Both the position numbers and the translations under genes were made by a program. Shown here one piece after another: positions 9,158-17,727 of a DNA stretch of 64,000 nucleotides (the first letter of the stretch is position 1; each line of letters opens with the position of its first letter). This DNA comes from BP-191 sp035940575. GTDB taxonomy: Bacteria; Actinomycetota; Actinomycetes; BP-191. Below the pieces are notes generated by a model. The model had not been told where the DNA came from. It was given only the letters and a program-made list of their open reading frames with translations, and ran no database searches. Where the stretch lies: contig DASZER010000043.1 of NCBI GenBank assembly GCA_035940575.1, positions 1 to 64,000 of the forward strand, given 5' to 3'.

Positions 9158-10696
9158 CTATTCCTTCGGCGCGTCGAGGCCGACCCACGGGTCCTTGACC
9201 CAGCCGATCCCGGGGCTGCGGAAGCCGTTGAAGCCGTTCTGGAACTGGATCAGGAACGGCTGCATGGCGGTGTTGGCGTAGTGGTTGCCGCGCGACCACT
9301 TGAGCGGGGTCGACAGGCCCACGTCGTACGGCATCGCGTCGGCCACGGCCAGCACGGCGGGCCTGGTGAGGAACGGCCCGACCTTCTTCAGCACGTCGAT
9401 CGTGTAGCGCATGCCGAGGTAGCCGCCCTCGAGGAACTGGTTGTAGATGTCGATGTCGCGCTTCACGCCGCGCACGTCGTTGACGTACTCCGCGACGGCC
9501 GGCTTGGAGGCGAGGCCGCCGACGGGCGGCAGGTAGCCGGTCCAGACGGTGGCGCCGTTGCACGTCGAGCCGCAGGCCGCCGCGAACTGCTCGCTGAACA
9601 GCGTCTGCGCGAGGCCCATGCCGGCGGTGAAGGTCTGGCCGAAGCCGTCGCGCACGAACGTCAGCGCCTCGCTCGGCTCGAGCAGCAGCGCGAGGAAGTC
9701 GCACTTGTCGTCGCCGCCGAAGCAGGCCGAGTTGAACGCGCGGTTCTCCGTCGAGTAGCTGGACCGGCCCGCGTTGATCGCGCAGAACCGGCCGCTGCAG
9801 CCGCCGCCGGAGCCCGGGTCGAAGTAGCCGGGGATGTCCTTGCCGGTGAGCCGCTTGACCGCCGCGTTGTACGCGAACGCGCCCTCGACGCCGAAGTGGT
9901 ACTGGCTGTCGAACACGATCGAGAAGTTGCGGGCGTCGAGCCTGTCGTACGCGTCCTTGGCCATGATGTGCATCGTCGAGACCGTCGAGGCGGCCACCGG
10001 CCACACCCACGGGTCGACGTACTGGCTGTTGAGCATGCCGTCGGTGCCGAGCACCGGCGTCTGCGTCTTGACGAAGTAGCCCTCGTTGCTGGCGATCCGC
10101 AGGCCCTCCGACGAGGGGTTGACCGCGAGCGCGAACACCTTCTCGCCCTCGACGAGGTTGCGGATGTAGGTGTAGCCGCGCTGCGCGTCCCAGCCGTCGT
10201 CCTTGAGCTTGAGCGTGACCTTGCGGCCGCAGATGCCGCCCTCGCGGTTGACCTTGTTCTTGACGGCGTTCATGCCGGTCACGACAGGGCCGAGGAAGCT
10301 CGTGCCGATGCCGGTCTGGACGACCGTCGCGCCGAGCTTGATCTCGGTGGCGGTGACGCCGCGGTCGGTCTTGCCGCCGTTGGCGCCGGCGCGGCACTCG
10401 ATGCCCTTGGGCGTCGTGACCTTGACGTCGCCCTTCTTGTCCACCGTCACGGCCGGGCCCGAGCCCTTGGGGCCGCTGCCGACCGTGCCGGGGCCGTTGT
10501 TCGTGCCGGTGCCGGTGCCGTTCCCGCTGCTGGTGCCGTTGCCGCTGCCGCCGGCCTCGACGACCCCGACGCCGGGAAGGCCGGTCTGGGTCGCGCCGCC
10601 GCTCTGGAGCGCGACGAACGAGAGCACGACGACGCCGGCGGCGACGACGGCGAGGGTGGACAGGGATCCGTCGACGGACGGGCCGAGCCGGCTCAT
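9158..10696 (-). CDS. Membrane-anchored substrate-binding protein of the HAAT importer
   Basis: A 512-residue type-I periplasmic-binding-protein fold. It is not a lipoprotein: it has an uncleaved-looking membrane segment (residues 14-33), then a low-complexity Gly/Asn/Thr/Ser linker (about 45-80) before the binding domain (about 105-512). The family motif region TATEIKLGATV starts the first lobe. Its ATG overlaps the stop of the upstream 883-residue exported protein as ATGA. It would capture solute for the fused LivHMG/LivF transporter. Ligand unknown; several cysteine pairs in the C-terminal half suggest disulfides. Confidence 0.85.
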   Translation of the reverse strand: MSRLGPSVDGSLSTLAVVAAGVVVLSFVALQSGGATQTGLPGVGVVEAGGSGNGTSSGNGTGTGTNNGPGTVGSGPKGSGPAVTVDKKGDVKVTTPKGIECRAGANGGKTDRGVTATEIKLGATVVQTGIGTSFLGPVVTGMNAVKNKVNREGGICGRKVTLKLKDDGWDAQRGYTYIRNLVEGEKVFALAVNPSSEGLRIASNEGYFVKTQTPVLGTDGMLNSQYVDPWVWPVAASTVSTMHIMAKDAYDRLDARNFSIVFDSQYHFGVEGAFAYNAAVKRLTGKDIPGYFDPGSGGGCSGRFCAINAGRSSYSTENRAFNSACFGGDDKCDFLALLLEPSEALTFVRDGFGQTFTAGMGLAQTLFSEQFAAACGSTCNGATVWTGYLPPVGGLASKPAVAEYVNDVRGVKRDIDIYNQFLEGGYLGMRYTIDVLKKVGPFLTRPAVLAVADAMPYDVGLSTPLKWSRGNHYANTAMQPFLIQFQNGFNGFRSPGIGWVKDPWVGLDAPKE

Positions 10697-13344
10697 GTCA
10701 GTTCCTCATCGCGAGTGAGCATCGGGAGTTCGAGCAGCAGCCGGCGGCGCGCCGACAGGTACGCGGGCACGCCGAGCAGCGCCCAGATCAGCAGCAGCGG
10801 GAGCGCGTCGCCGAGCGAGCGGAGCGAGAGCCGCACGCGCTCGACCAGCGCCTCGAACGGGCCTTCGGCCTGGCCGCCGTTGCCGTCGGCGACGGTGGTC
10901 GGACCGGGCGCGGGCGACGCCGTGGCGGTGGGGCCCTTCGGCGCCGGGCCCATCGACGGCAACGGCGCGGGCGGGTCCGGGTCGGGCACGACGGTGTCGT
11001 CGTCGTCGCCGCCGAAGTCGTCCTTCGTCAGCGGGAACACGCGGTACGACACCGTGCCCGACGCGCCCGCGAAGTCGGTGACGAGCCGCGTCTTGGTCAC
11101 GCCGTCGACGAGCCAGACGACGCTCATCGCCGGCACGACGTAGTCGTCGCTCGGCTTGTCGTAGTCGTACATGCGCTCGGCGTGCACGTACGGGTCCTGC
11201 GTGAGCTCGGCGTACGTGCCGCGCGCGTCCTCCGTGACCTGCGCGGCGGGGAAGTCCACCCAGAAGCGGCCGTCGAGCGCGTCGTTGACCTGCTTCTGGA
11301 CCTGGGAGACCGAGCACGTCGCGCCGCAGACCGGCGTGCCGTTGACGGACACCTCGCTCACCTTGACGGTCCGCTCGACCTTGGCGGTGCCGGTGCGGCC
11401 GTGGGCGGTGAGGGTGACGACCTGCTCGACGCGCCCGAACGACACGACGCCGCCGATCGTGACGTTGTCGGCGACCGCGCGGATCGTGGTCGTCATCGCG
11501 CCGCGGCCCGGCGCGCGCTGCTCGTCGACCTCGGCGTACGCGTTGCCCATCTGGATGGGGGCGGGGACCGGCGCCGCGCTGCCCTGGCCGGTGATGAACA
11601 CGCCGTTGGCCGCGTCGTACGCCGCCTTGGCCAGCACCGTCGCCTTGGCGAGGTCGCAGCGCACCGACGCGTCGTGCTCGGTGGCCTCGAACAGGATCCC
11701 GGCGTAGTCGTTGCACTCGGCCACCGGGGCGAACTTGTCGCCCGCGCCGGCGTCGTGCCTGTCGAGGTTGGTGGTGCCGTCCTCCTCGCCGATCGTCGCG
11801 GCCGCGACCGCGCCGTCGTCGGTGAGGTTGGCCGAGCGGACGTACGCCTGGCGCAGGTAGCGCGTGCCGGGGCGCGAGGTGCCGCGGGTGTCGACGTTGG
11901 AGAGGTTCTGCACGAGGTTCGCCGTGCCGCCGACGAGCTGGTAGTCGGCGCCGTACGCGCGCGCCGTCGTCGTGTGCTCGCTCTCGGTCTTGCCCTCGAC
12001 GTCGCGCGCGTCGATCGTGCCCGCCGAGTGCGGCACGTCCTCCGGCGCGACATACGGGTCCGAGACGTCGTGCATCACGAGGATCGACTCGACGAGGCGG
12101 CCCTGGTCGTCCTTGCGGCGCAGCGGGATGAACAGCCGCCGCGTCCGCGAGTCGAACGCCAGCCGCCGCGAGTTGCCGTTGGCGAACAGCGCGGCGAACG
12201 GCACCTTCAGCCGCTCGCCCTGGGCCGGCACCAGCGCGGCGTCGTCGCCGTAGCCGAGGCCGATCTGCGGGTCCTTGCTGATGAAGTACACGCGGCTCGT
12301 CGCCTCGTCCACGACCTGGCCGAAGAGCTGGAGCGCGTTGCCGTTGATGCGGCCGACGTAGCGCTTGTGGTCGGTGTCGAACACGCGGATGCCGGTGTTC
12401 GAGCCCGCCTCGACCATGAGCACGCGGCGCATCCGCACGTCGACGCCCGCCTCGGCGCCCGTGCCGGAGTAGTCGCCGGCGGCGCGGTACGCCTTCGCGG
12501 TCACCGTGCCCGCGCGCTTCCTGCCGACGCCCCTGACCTCGACGACGCCGGACGTGCCGCCGGTCGAGAGCTGCGTGATGAAGCCGCTGATGTGGTTGGA
12601 GATGCCCCGGCACGGCATGTACAGCGAGTCGCCGACCAGGAGCACTGCCGTCGGGAGGTCGTTGCCGATGAGCGCGCCGCACGCGCCCGCGGGCACCGTC
12701 ACCGTCTCGGACCAGCGGCTGACGACCTTGCCCGCGAGGAGGTCGGACAGCGACAGCCGCTGGACCTGGTTGAGCGTGGGGCCGCCGGTCTGGCTCTGCG
12801 ACATCTTCTCGGTGGTGCCGACGATCACGAGGTCGTCGTCGGCCTCGTCGGGCGCCAGCGCCGCGATCGCGAGGGTGCCGAGCGGGGAGTCGACCGCGAA
12901 CAGGTGCTCGACCTTGCCGTTGCGGAACCCGATGCCGTGCAGCCGCTGCTGGGTGGGCGGCTGGATCGCGTTGCGCGCGTACCAGTCGGGGTAGACGAGG
13001 ACGTGGTGCCTGGCGTCCATCCACACCGGCGTCGTACGCCCCACCGGCGGGATGGCGACGACGGGGCTGAGGGGCTTGCCGTTGCGCAGGTCGATCGCCT
13101 GGACCCGCGTCCACTGCGAGTCGCTGTCGGTGTTGTCGGAGAACGCGTAGCCGACCCCTGCCGCGGAGTCGACGGCGAGGTAGCCGTGGCTGATCGTGTC
13201 GGCGGGGAACACCTTCCACTCCGCCTGCTCCACGAGCCCGTCGGCGCCGGCAACGCGGGCAGGGCCCGCTCCCGTCGCCACGAGCGCGGCGGCCGCCGTC
13301 GCCGTCGCGAGCAGCAGCGCTCGCGCGCGCGTCCAACGCCTCAC
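10693..13344 (-). CDS. Large exported, C-terminally anchored protein heading the importer operon
   Basis: About 883 residues. A signal peptide (1-36) is followed by a long beta-rich region (about 40-480) with WD/NHL-propeller-like strands, a second domain (about 480-760), a Pro/Gly/Thr stalk and one C-terminal membrane helix (about 850-868) with a cytoplasmic Arg-rich tail. The GTG at 13,344 is preferred to the ATG at 13,386 because GGGAGGG lies at the right distance and the signal peptide then starts normally (MRRWTRAR). It overlaps the binding-protein gene by four bases. No family recognised. Inference: a cell-surface partner that senses or concentrates the importer's ligand. Confidence 0.75.
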   Translation of the reverse strand: MRRWTRARALLLATATAAAALVATGAGPARVAGADGLVEQAEWKVFPADTISHGYLAVDSAAGVGYAFSDNTDSDSQWTRVQAIDLRNGKPLSPVVAIPPVGRTTPVWMDARHHVLVYPDWYARNAIQPPTQQRLHGIGFRNGKVEHLFAVDSPLGTLAIAALAPDEADDDLVIVGTTEKMSQSQTGGPTLNQVQRLSLSDLLAGKVVSRWSETVTVPAGACGALIGNDLPTAVLLVGDSLYMPCRGISNHISGFITQLSTGGTSGVVEVRGVGRKRAGTVTAKAYRAAGDYSGTGAEAGVDVRMRRVLMVEAGSNTGIRVFDTDHKRYVGRINGNALQLFGQVVDEATSRVYFISKDPQIGLGYGDDAALVPAQGERLKVPFAALFANGNSRRLAFDSRTRRLFIPLRRKDDQGRLVESILVMHDVSDPYVAPEDVPHSAGTIDARDVEGKTESEHTTTARAYGADYQLVGGTANLVQNLSNVDTRGTSRPGTRYLRQAYVRSANLTDDGAVAAATIGEEDGTTNLDRHDAGAGDKFAPVAECNDYAGILFEATEHDASVRCDLAKATVLAKAAYDAANGVFITGQGSAAPVPAPIQMGNAYAEVDEQRAPGRGAMTTTIRAVADNVTIGGVVSFGRVEQVVTLTAHGRTGTAKVERTVKVSEVSVNGTPVCGATCSVSQVQKQVNDALDGRFWVDFPAAQVTEDARGTYAELTQDPYVHAERMYDYDKPSDDYVVPAMSVVWLVDGVTKTRLVTDFAGASGTVSYRVFPLTKDDFGGDDDDTVVPDPDPPAPLPSMGPAPKGPTATASPAPGPTTVADGNGGQAEGPFEALVERVRLSLRSLGDALPLLLIWALLGVPAYLSARRRLLLELPMLTRDEELT

Positions 13345-13442
13345 TAAGCCCTCCCTGGGACAAGCCGACGGCGCGAAGGCCGTCATGAGGAGTACGTGTT
13401 CACCCCGCCTGGCGTTACGCCCGGGCCCGCGAAAGGGACCGG

Positions 13443-13481
13443 CTCCGCCCCGCCGGCGGCTGGGAGACCGGCGGGGCGGAG
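13443..13481 (-). terminator. Strong GC hairpin downstream of the 13,498-14,088 gene
   Basis: A perfect 14-bp stem (13,443-13,456 with 13,468-13,481) and an 11-base loop, just past the stop of the minus-strand gene. There is no clear U-tract, so it may act as an intrinsic or a Rho-assisted terminator. It insulates that gene from the importer operon downstream. Confidence 0.65.
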
Positions 13482-13497
13482 CGCGCTCGGGGTGCCG

Positions 13498-14088
13498 CTA
13501 GCCCTGGCGGACGCAGGACGAGGCGCCGACCGGGTACGGCTTCGTCCCCTGCGCCGTGTCGCCCGCGATGTGCAGAGTGGTGCCGATGGGGACGGTGGGG
13601 TTGCCGACGTCGGTGCGGATGACGAGGTCCGTCAGCAGCTCGCCCTTCTTGAACACCGGGCCGCCGGGGAAGTCGCCGGGGCTCGCGGTGATGGTCAGGG
13701 AGTTCGTCGCCACGTCGTAGCTGCCGGTGGCCTTGCCCGGCGAGAACGACGTGCCGGCCTGCGTCACGTGGGCGGACAGCGTGACGCCGACGCCGTTGTG
13801 CGTGAACTGGAACTGGTAGAAGCCGCCGGTCGGCGTCCCCGTGTCGCCGCCGGGCGCGGCCGCCTTCGCGAGCCGGATGAGGACGGTCACCTTGCGGCCG
13901 TCGACGGAGACGATGTCGCCGCCCACGATGTCCGTCGCCTTGGCGCCCGTGGCGACGTCGCCGCTCGGGTCCGTCACCAGGTTGCACAACGGCTTCGGCT
14001 TGGCGGCGGGGCGCGGCGCCGCGGTCGCGGCTCCCGGGATCGCCAGCGCGGCGGCGGTGGCCGCGGCGAGCGCGGTGCGGGTCCTCAT
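13498..14088 (-). CDS. Exported protein of unknown function
   Basis: A 196-residue protein with a signal peptide (1-24) and a beta-rich mature domain with a Cys near each end (CNLVTDPSGD and SSCVRQG), suggesting a terminal disulfide. AAGGAG lies upstream of the ATG. The DPSGD-xxxG-x-AxDI pattern near the N-terminus resembles exported beta-sandwich domains annotated only as hypothetical in actinobacteria. It is bracketed by two hairpin terminators, so it is probably a single-gene unit within the secretome cluster. Confidence 0.65.
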   Translation of the reverse strand: MRTRTALAAATAAALAIPGAATAAPRPAAKPKPLCNLVTDPSGDVATGAKATDIVGGDIVSVDGRKVTVLIRLAKAAAPGGDTGTPTGGFYQFQFTHNGVGVTLSAHVTQAGTSFSPGKATGSYDVATNSLTITASPGDFPGGPVFKKGELLTDLVIRTDVGNPTVPIGTTLHIAGDTAQGTKPYPVGASSCVRQG

Positions 14089-14127
14089 GACAGGTGCTCC
14101 TTCGTCGGTTCTGCTGGGAAAAATGAT

Positions 14128-14165
14128 CCGGTGGTGCCCGACGTGGAAACGCCGGGCACCACCGG
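14128..14165 (-). terminator. Rho-independent terminator after the first exported paralogue
   Basis: A perfect 13-bp stem (14,128-14,140 with 14,153-14,165) and a 12-base loop. Read on the minus strand it is followed within a few bases by TTTTT. It terminates the gene ending at 14,216. Confidence 0.85.
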
Positions 14166-14215
14166 AAGTGACGTGCTACGCGAAAACGGAATCGCGTTCG
14201 TTACAGGAACGGCTC

Positions 14216-14698
14216 CTACGCGTCCGCGTACGCGCCGGTGCAGGCCAGCGTGTAGCGGGTGGTGGGCTCGACGTCCGTCGGGACGAACCCGCAGACCGCC
14301 GCGGCCGCACGCGTGCCCGCCGGGTCCGCGCAGACCACGGCCACGATGCCCGTCACGCGGGCGAAGTTGCAGGTCGCGAACGCGATCGGGCCACAGTTGC
14401 CCGAGACCGTGCCCACGCCCAGCGCCGCCGAGCCGTTGATGTCCGTGCCGGAGAACGAGCACGTGTAGCGGCCGGGCGTGCCGTGCGTGCCGACGGTCGT
14501 CGCCGTGCCGGTGAAGCTGATCGACTGGCCGCCACCCGGGGGAGGCGTGGGAACCAAGCCGAGGCCGGGGGTGATGGTGCCCGAGCCGGTGATCACGAAG
14601 ACGTCCGCGTCCGCGGCGGCGGCCGGGGAGGCGGCGATCATCGTGAGGGGCATCGCGATCGCGGCGCCCGCGAACAGCGAGCGTACGAGCTTCTTCAT
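14216..14698 (-). CDS. Exported beta-rich protein, paralogue 1 of 3 (GSGTI/SISFTGTA family)
   Basis: A 160-residue protein with a signal peptide (1-29). The mature domain shares the order ITGSGTITPGL, QSISFTGTAT, GT-x-G-x-PG-x-Y-x-CSF, GTVSG-x-CGP, CxF and PTDVEPTTRYTLAC with proteins encoded at 20,257 and 22,135. About six conserved cysteines suggest a disulfide-stabilised sandwich. The ATG at 14,698 follows AAAGAGGT; an upstream in-frame ATG at 14,713 lacks a site. The promoter region carries the repeated GGCCACCTGGCC-type elements (14,776-14,850). Function unknown. Confidence 0.75.
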   Translation of the reverse strand: MKKLVRSLFAGAAIAMPLTMIAASPAAAADADVFVITGSGTITPGLGLVPTPPPGGGQSISFTGTATTVGTHGTPGRYTCSFSGTDINGSAALGVGTVSGNCGPIAFATCNFARVTGIVAVVCADPAGTRAAAAVCGFVPTDVEPTTRYTLACTGAYADA

Positions 14699-14775
14699 AC
14701 GTACCTCTTTCATGGACCCTCGCGCACGAGTGCACGAGCGGGGGCAAAACCGACGTGGCGAACGGTATTGACCCC

Positions 14776-14850
14776 TCCATGTGGCACGTAAGCGCCATGT
14801 GGCCACACGCGACTGGCCGGGTGGCCATGACGGAACTGGCCAGGTGGCCA
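14776..14850 (-). promoter_or_regulatory. Array of four GGCCACCTGGCC-type elements upstream of exported paralogue 1
   Basis: Elements of the form nCCAnGTGGCCA start at 14,776, 14,794, 14,816 and 14,839, spaced 18, 22 and 23 bases, about two helical turns. The two distal ones are full inverted repeats (TGGCCGGGTGGCCA at 14,814 and TGGCCAGGTGGCCA at 14,837). The same elements occur upstream of the genes at 18,928 and 20,257. They are a probable activator or repressor binding array; the adjacent NarL-type regulator is the obvious candidate. Confidence 0.7.
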
Positions 14851-14860
14851 TTCCCGCACG

Positions 14861-15520
14861 TCATCGGGCGCCGCTCCCGGAGACGAGGGCGAGCAGCCCC
14901 TCGCGCGCGGCCACGGCGACCGCCTCCGTCCTGTGCGTGACGCCGAGCTTGCGGAGCAGGTTCGAGACGTACGACTTCACCGAGCTGGTGGACACGCAGA
15001 GCCGCAGGGCGATCTCGCGGTTCGACAGGCCGCGCGCGACGTACTCGAGGATCTCCCGCTCGCGCGCGGTCAGCAGCATGCGCCCGCGCGTGGCCGGGTT
15101 GAGCTCCTGCGCGATCAGCTCCGCGACCCGCTGGTCGATGAACGACGCGCCGCGGCCGACCGTACGGACGGCGTCCACGATGCGCTCGGGGTCGGCGTGC
15201 TTGAGCAGGAAGCCGCTCGCGCCCGCGCAGACGAACGACCGCACGCTCTCGCCGTCGGCGCTCGCGCTCATCGCGAGGCAGCGGGCGAGGTACGGCGGCT
15301 CGGTGATCCGCCGGCACAGGTCGACGCCGTCCATCGTGCCGCCGAGGCGGTGGTCCACGATGACGACGTCGGCGGGGCGCTCCCGCAGGTCGCACAACGC
15401 CATCTCGGCGCTGTGCGAGTAGCCGAGGACCTCGATGTCCTCCTGCGCCGACAGCAGCGCGTCGAGGCCCGAGCAGACGACCGGGTGGTCGTCCACGAGG
15501 TAGACGGACAGCGCGGTCAT
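14861..15520 (-). CDS. NarL/FixJ-type response regulator
   Basis: A 219-residue two-domain regulator: a receiver (1-125) with acidic pocket Asp10/Asp11 and phospho-acceptor Asp56 (VIVDHRLGG), and a C-terminal LuxR-type HTH (about 150-215; LTAREREILEYVARGLSNREIA). Its ATG overlaps the kinase stop as ATGA, so the pair is co-translated. It would be phosphorylated by the GAF kinase and bind DNA as a dimer. The repeated inverted elements that begin 11 bases past its stop, and occur at two more promoters, are good candidate targets. Confidence 0.92.
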   Translation of the reverse strand: MTALSVYLVDDHPVVCSGLDALLSAQEDIEVLGYSHSAEMALCDLRERPADVVIVDHRLGGTMDGVDLCRRITEPPYLARCLAMSASADGESVRSFVCAGASGFLLKHADPERIVDAVRTVGRGASFIDQRVAELIAQELNPATRGRMLLTAREREILEYVARGLSNREIALRLCVSTSSVKSYVSNLLRKLGVTHRTEAVAVAAREGLLALVSGSGAR

Positions 15521-17583
15521 ACCGGCACCCTCGCGGTGATCCGGAGGCCGTGCGGGGTGACGTTCTCGAACGAGAACTCCCCGCCGACCTCGTCGAGGCG
15601 GCGCTTCATGCTGCGCAGGCCGAAGTGCAGCCCCGACGCGGCGAGCGCCGACGCGCGCTGGCCGAGGCCCGTGCCGTTGTCGGTGACGGTCAGCTCGACG
15701 GCGTCCCTGCGGTAGCGCAGCTCGAGGTGCACGGCGCTCGCGAGCGCGTGCTTCTCGACGTTGACGAGCGCCTCGCGGGCCACGCGCAGCAGCGCCTCGG
15801 CCCGCGCGGGCTCGACGGTGACGGCGCGCCCCGAGGTCTGGAAGACGGCGTTGAGGCCGGCGGGCAGCTCGCGGGTGAGCGAGCGCAGCGACCCGACGAG
15901 GTCGAGCCGGCCGCCCTTGAGGAACGCGAGCGCGTGGATCGCCTGCCTGAGCTGGACCGCGGCCGCGTCGGTGGCTCCCCTGGCCTGGCGCAGCGACGCG
16001 CGCAGCGCCGGGTCGTGCGCCGCCTGCTCGCACTGCGCGAGCTGGAGCCCGAGGCCGAACAGCGTCTGCCCCAGCGTGTCGTGCAGGTCCCGCGCGATGC
16101 GCTCGCGCTCCTGGACGACGGCGAGCTCGCGCTGCGCCTCCCCCACCTTCGCGGTGAGCTCGGCGCGGGAGACGACGCTCGCGACCCCCGCGCCGATCGC
16201 CATGAGGAAGTCCTCCTCCGCGAGGCCGGGCGGCTCGACGCCCTGGCGCACCCGGAGCAGGCCGACGAGCGCGCCGTCGAGCACCATCGGCACGACGAGC
16301 AGGCCGCCGTGCTCGACGGGGTGCGACGGCGGCGTACGCCACGCGCGCATGAGCGCCGACAGCGCCTTGCCGGCCGGCCGCGACGCGAACCGCTCGCTGC
16401 CGCGCGGGCCGCAGAGGTAGACGTCGATCGCCTCGCAGCCGGTCGCGACGCGGACGGGGCCCGCGATGCGCGCGACGACCGTGTCGAGGTCGGGCGCCAG
16501 GGCCAGCTCGTCGGCGAGGTGGTAGATCGTCTGGAGGTCGTCGAAGCGGCGCTGCGTCTGCTCGGCCAGGCGCGCGCGGTCCAGCGCCATCCAGACCTGG
16601 CCCGCGACCGAGCGGGCGAGCCGCCAGCGCGTGTCGTCGGGCAGCTCGGCGCAGGTGACGAGCACGAAGCCCGGCGCCGGCGCGTCGGTCAGCGGCAGCA
16701 GCACCGTGGGCAGGTCGTCGGGGAGCTGGGCGAACGGCGCGAGGTGGCGTACGGCGTCGGCGATGCCGCCCCGCTCGTCCACCAGCGCCGCCAGCGCGAC
16801 CCGGTCCTCGCCCGCGAGCGGGTAGCGCCCGGGCTCGGGGTGGAAGCCGCCCCTGCTCGCCAGCGTGACCAGCGCGTCGTCGGCGTAGAGGTGCAGGCTC
16901 GCGCGGGTGCCGACGAGCACGCGCAGCAGGCCGTCCAGCGCGACGTCGCAGACGCCGCGCGAGGTGGCGGCGGCGTTGAGGTCGGCGGTCACGCGCAGGC
17001 TCTCGTCGAGGTTCTGCGCGCGGCGCACGGCCTCGTCGTAGAGGCGGCCGTTGCGCATGGCGGTGGCGCAGCAGGCGGCGATGCCCTCCATCGTGCGGAC
17101 CTCGGCCGGCGTGAACTCGTGCCGCGCGTCCACGTAGTCCGCGACGAGGGCGCCGAGGGTCTCGCCGTCGGCCACGATCGGCGCGACGAGCAGCGACTTC
17201 AGCCCGAACTCGTCGATCCACTCGGCCGGCACCAGCTCGGAGCGCTCGACGTCGCTGATCGGCAGCGCGCTCGTCTTGCCGATGAGGTCGAGCGCGTGCG
17301 GGATCGAGGCGAGCGCGATCGGCGGCATCTCGCGGAACCGCGCGAGCGCGGCCGGGTCCTCGACGGCGCCGTGGGACACCTTCGGGACCAGGCGCAGGAT
17401 CTCGTCGAGCAGCAGGATCGTGGCGCGGTTGGCGGACAGCACGTCACAGGTCAGGCGCACGACCGTGCGCAGGATCTCGTCCAGGCCGAGGGACGAGTTC
17501 ATCGCCGTCGCGATGTCCGCGAGCGCGACGTCGGGGGTCAGGCGGGGCCACGGCTGCCCTCGTACGGCGGACGCGGTCGTCAT
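15517..17583 (-). CDS. Cytoplasmic GAF-domain histidine kinase (HisKA_3 class)
   Basis: A 688-residue kinase without membrane segments. It has two or three GAF-like modules over residues 25-470, the HisKA_3 dimerisation box ERIARDLHDTLGQ with phospho-acceptor His501, the N-box REALVNVEKHA (about 588-598) and a G-box DNGTGLG (about 629). The ATG has GGAAGGGGGAG upstream. It transfers phosphate to the NarL-type regulator it overlaps. The signal is likely a small cytoplasmic ligand or redox cue through the GAF modules; no haem or Fe-S ligands are obvious. It is divergent from the sigma-factor gene. Confidence 0.9.
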   Translation of the reverse strand: MTTASAVRGQPWPRLTPDVALADIATAMNSSLGLDEILRTVVRLTCDVLSANRATILLLDEILRLVPKVSHGAVEDPAALARFREMPPIALASIPHALDLIGKTSALPISDVERSELVPAEWIDEFGLKSLLVAPIVADGETLGALVADYVDARHEFTPAEVRTMEGIAACCATAMRNGRLYDEAVRRAQNLDESLRVTADLNAAATSRGVCDVALDGLLRVLVGTRASLHLYADDALVTLASRGGFHPEPGRYPLAGEDRVALAALVDERGGIADAVRHLAPFAQLPDDLPTVLLPLTDAPAPGFVLVTCAELPDDTRWRLARSVAGQVWMALDRARLAEQTQRRFDDLQTIYHLADELALAPDLDTVVARIAGPVRVATGCEAIDVYLCGPRGSERFASRPAGKALSALMRAWRTPPSHPVEHGGLLVVPMVLDGALVGLLRVRQGVEPPGLAEEDFLMAIGAGVASVVSRAELTAKVGEAQRELAVVQERERIARDLHDTLGQTLFGLGLQLAQCEQAAHDPALRASLRQARGATDAAAVQLRQAIHALAFLKGGRLDLVGSLRSLTRELPAGLNAVFQTSGRAVTVEPARAEALLRVAREALVNVEKHALASAVHLELRYRRDAVELTVTDNGTGLGQRASALAASGLHFGLRSMKRRLDEVGGEFSFENVTPHGLRITARVPV

Positions 17584-17727
17584 CGCCGTCTCCCCCTTCC
17601 CTGGCCCGGCCCCCGTGACCGAACCTCTGGAAGGTGTACGCGCTCCTACCGTCGAACGTTACGCACACCAGAAGGAAACGTTTGAGAAGGTTGCAGCCCG
17701 TCCCCCGCCAGCCCCCGGAGTGACCTC

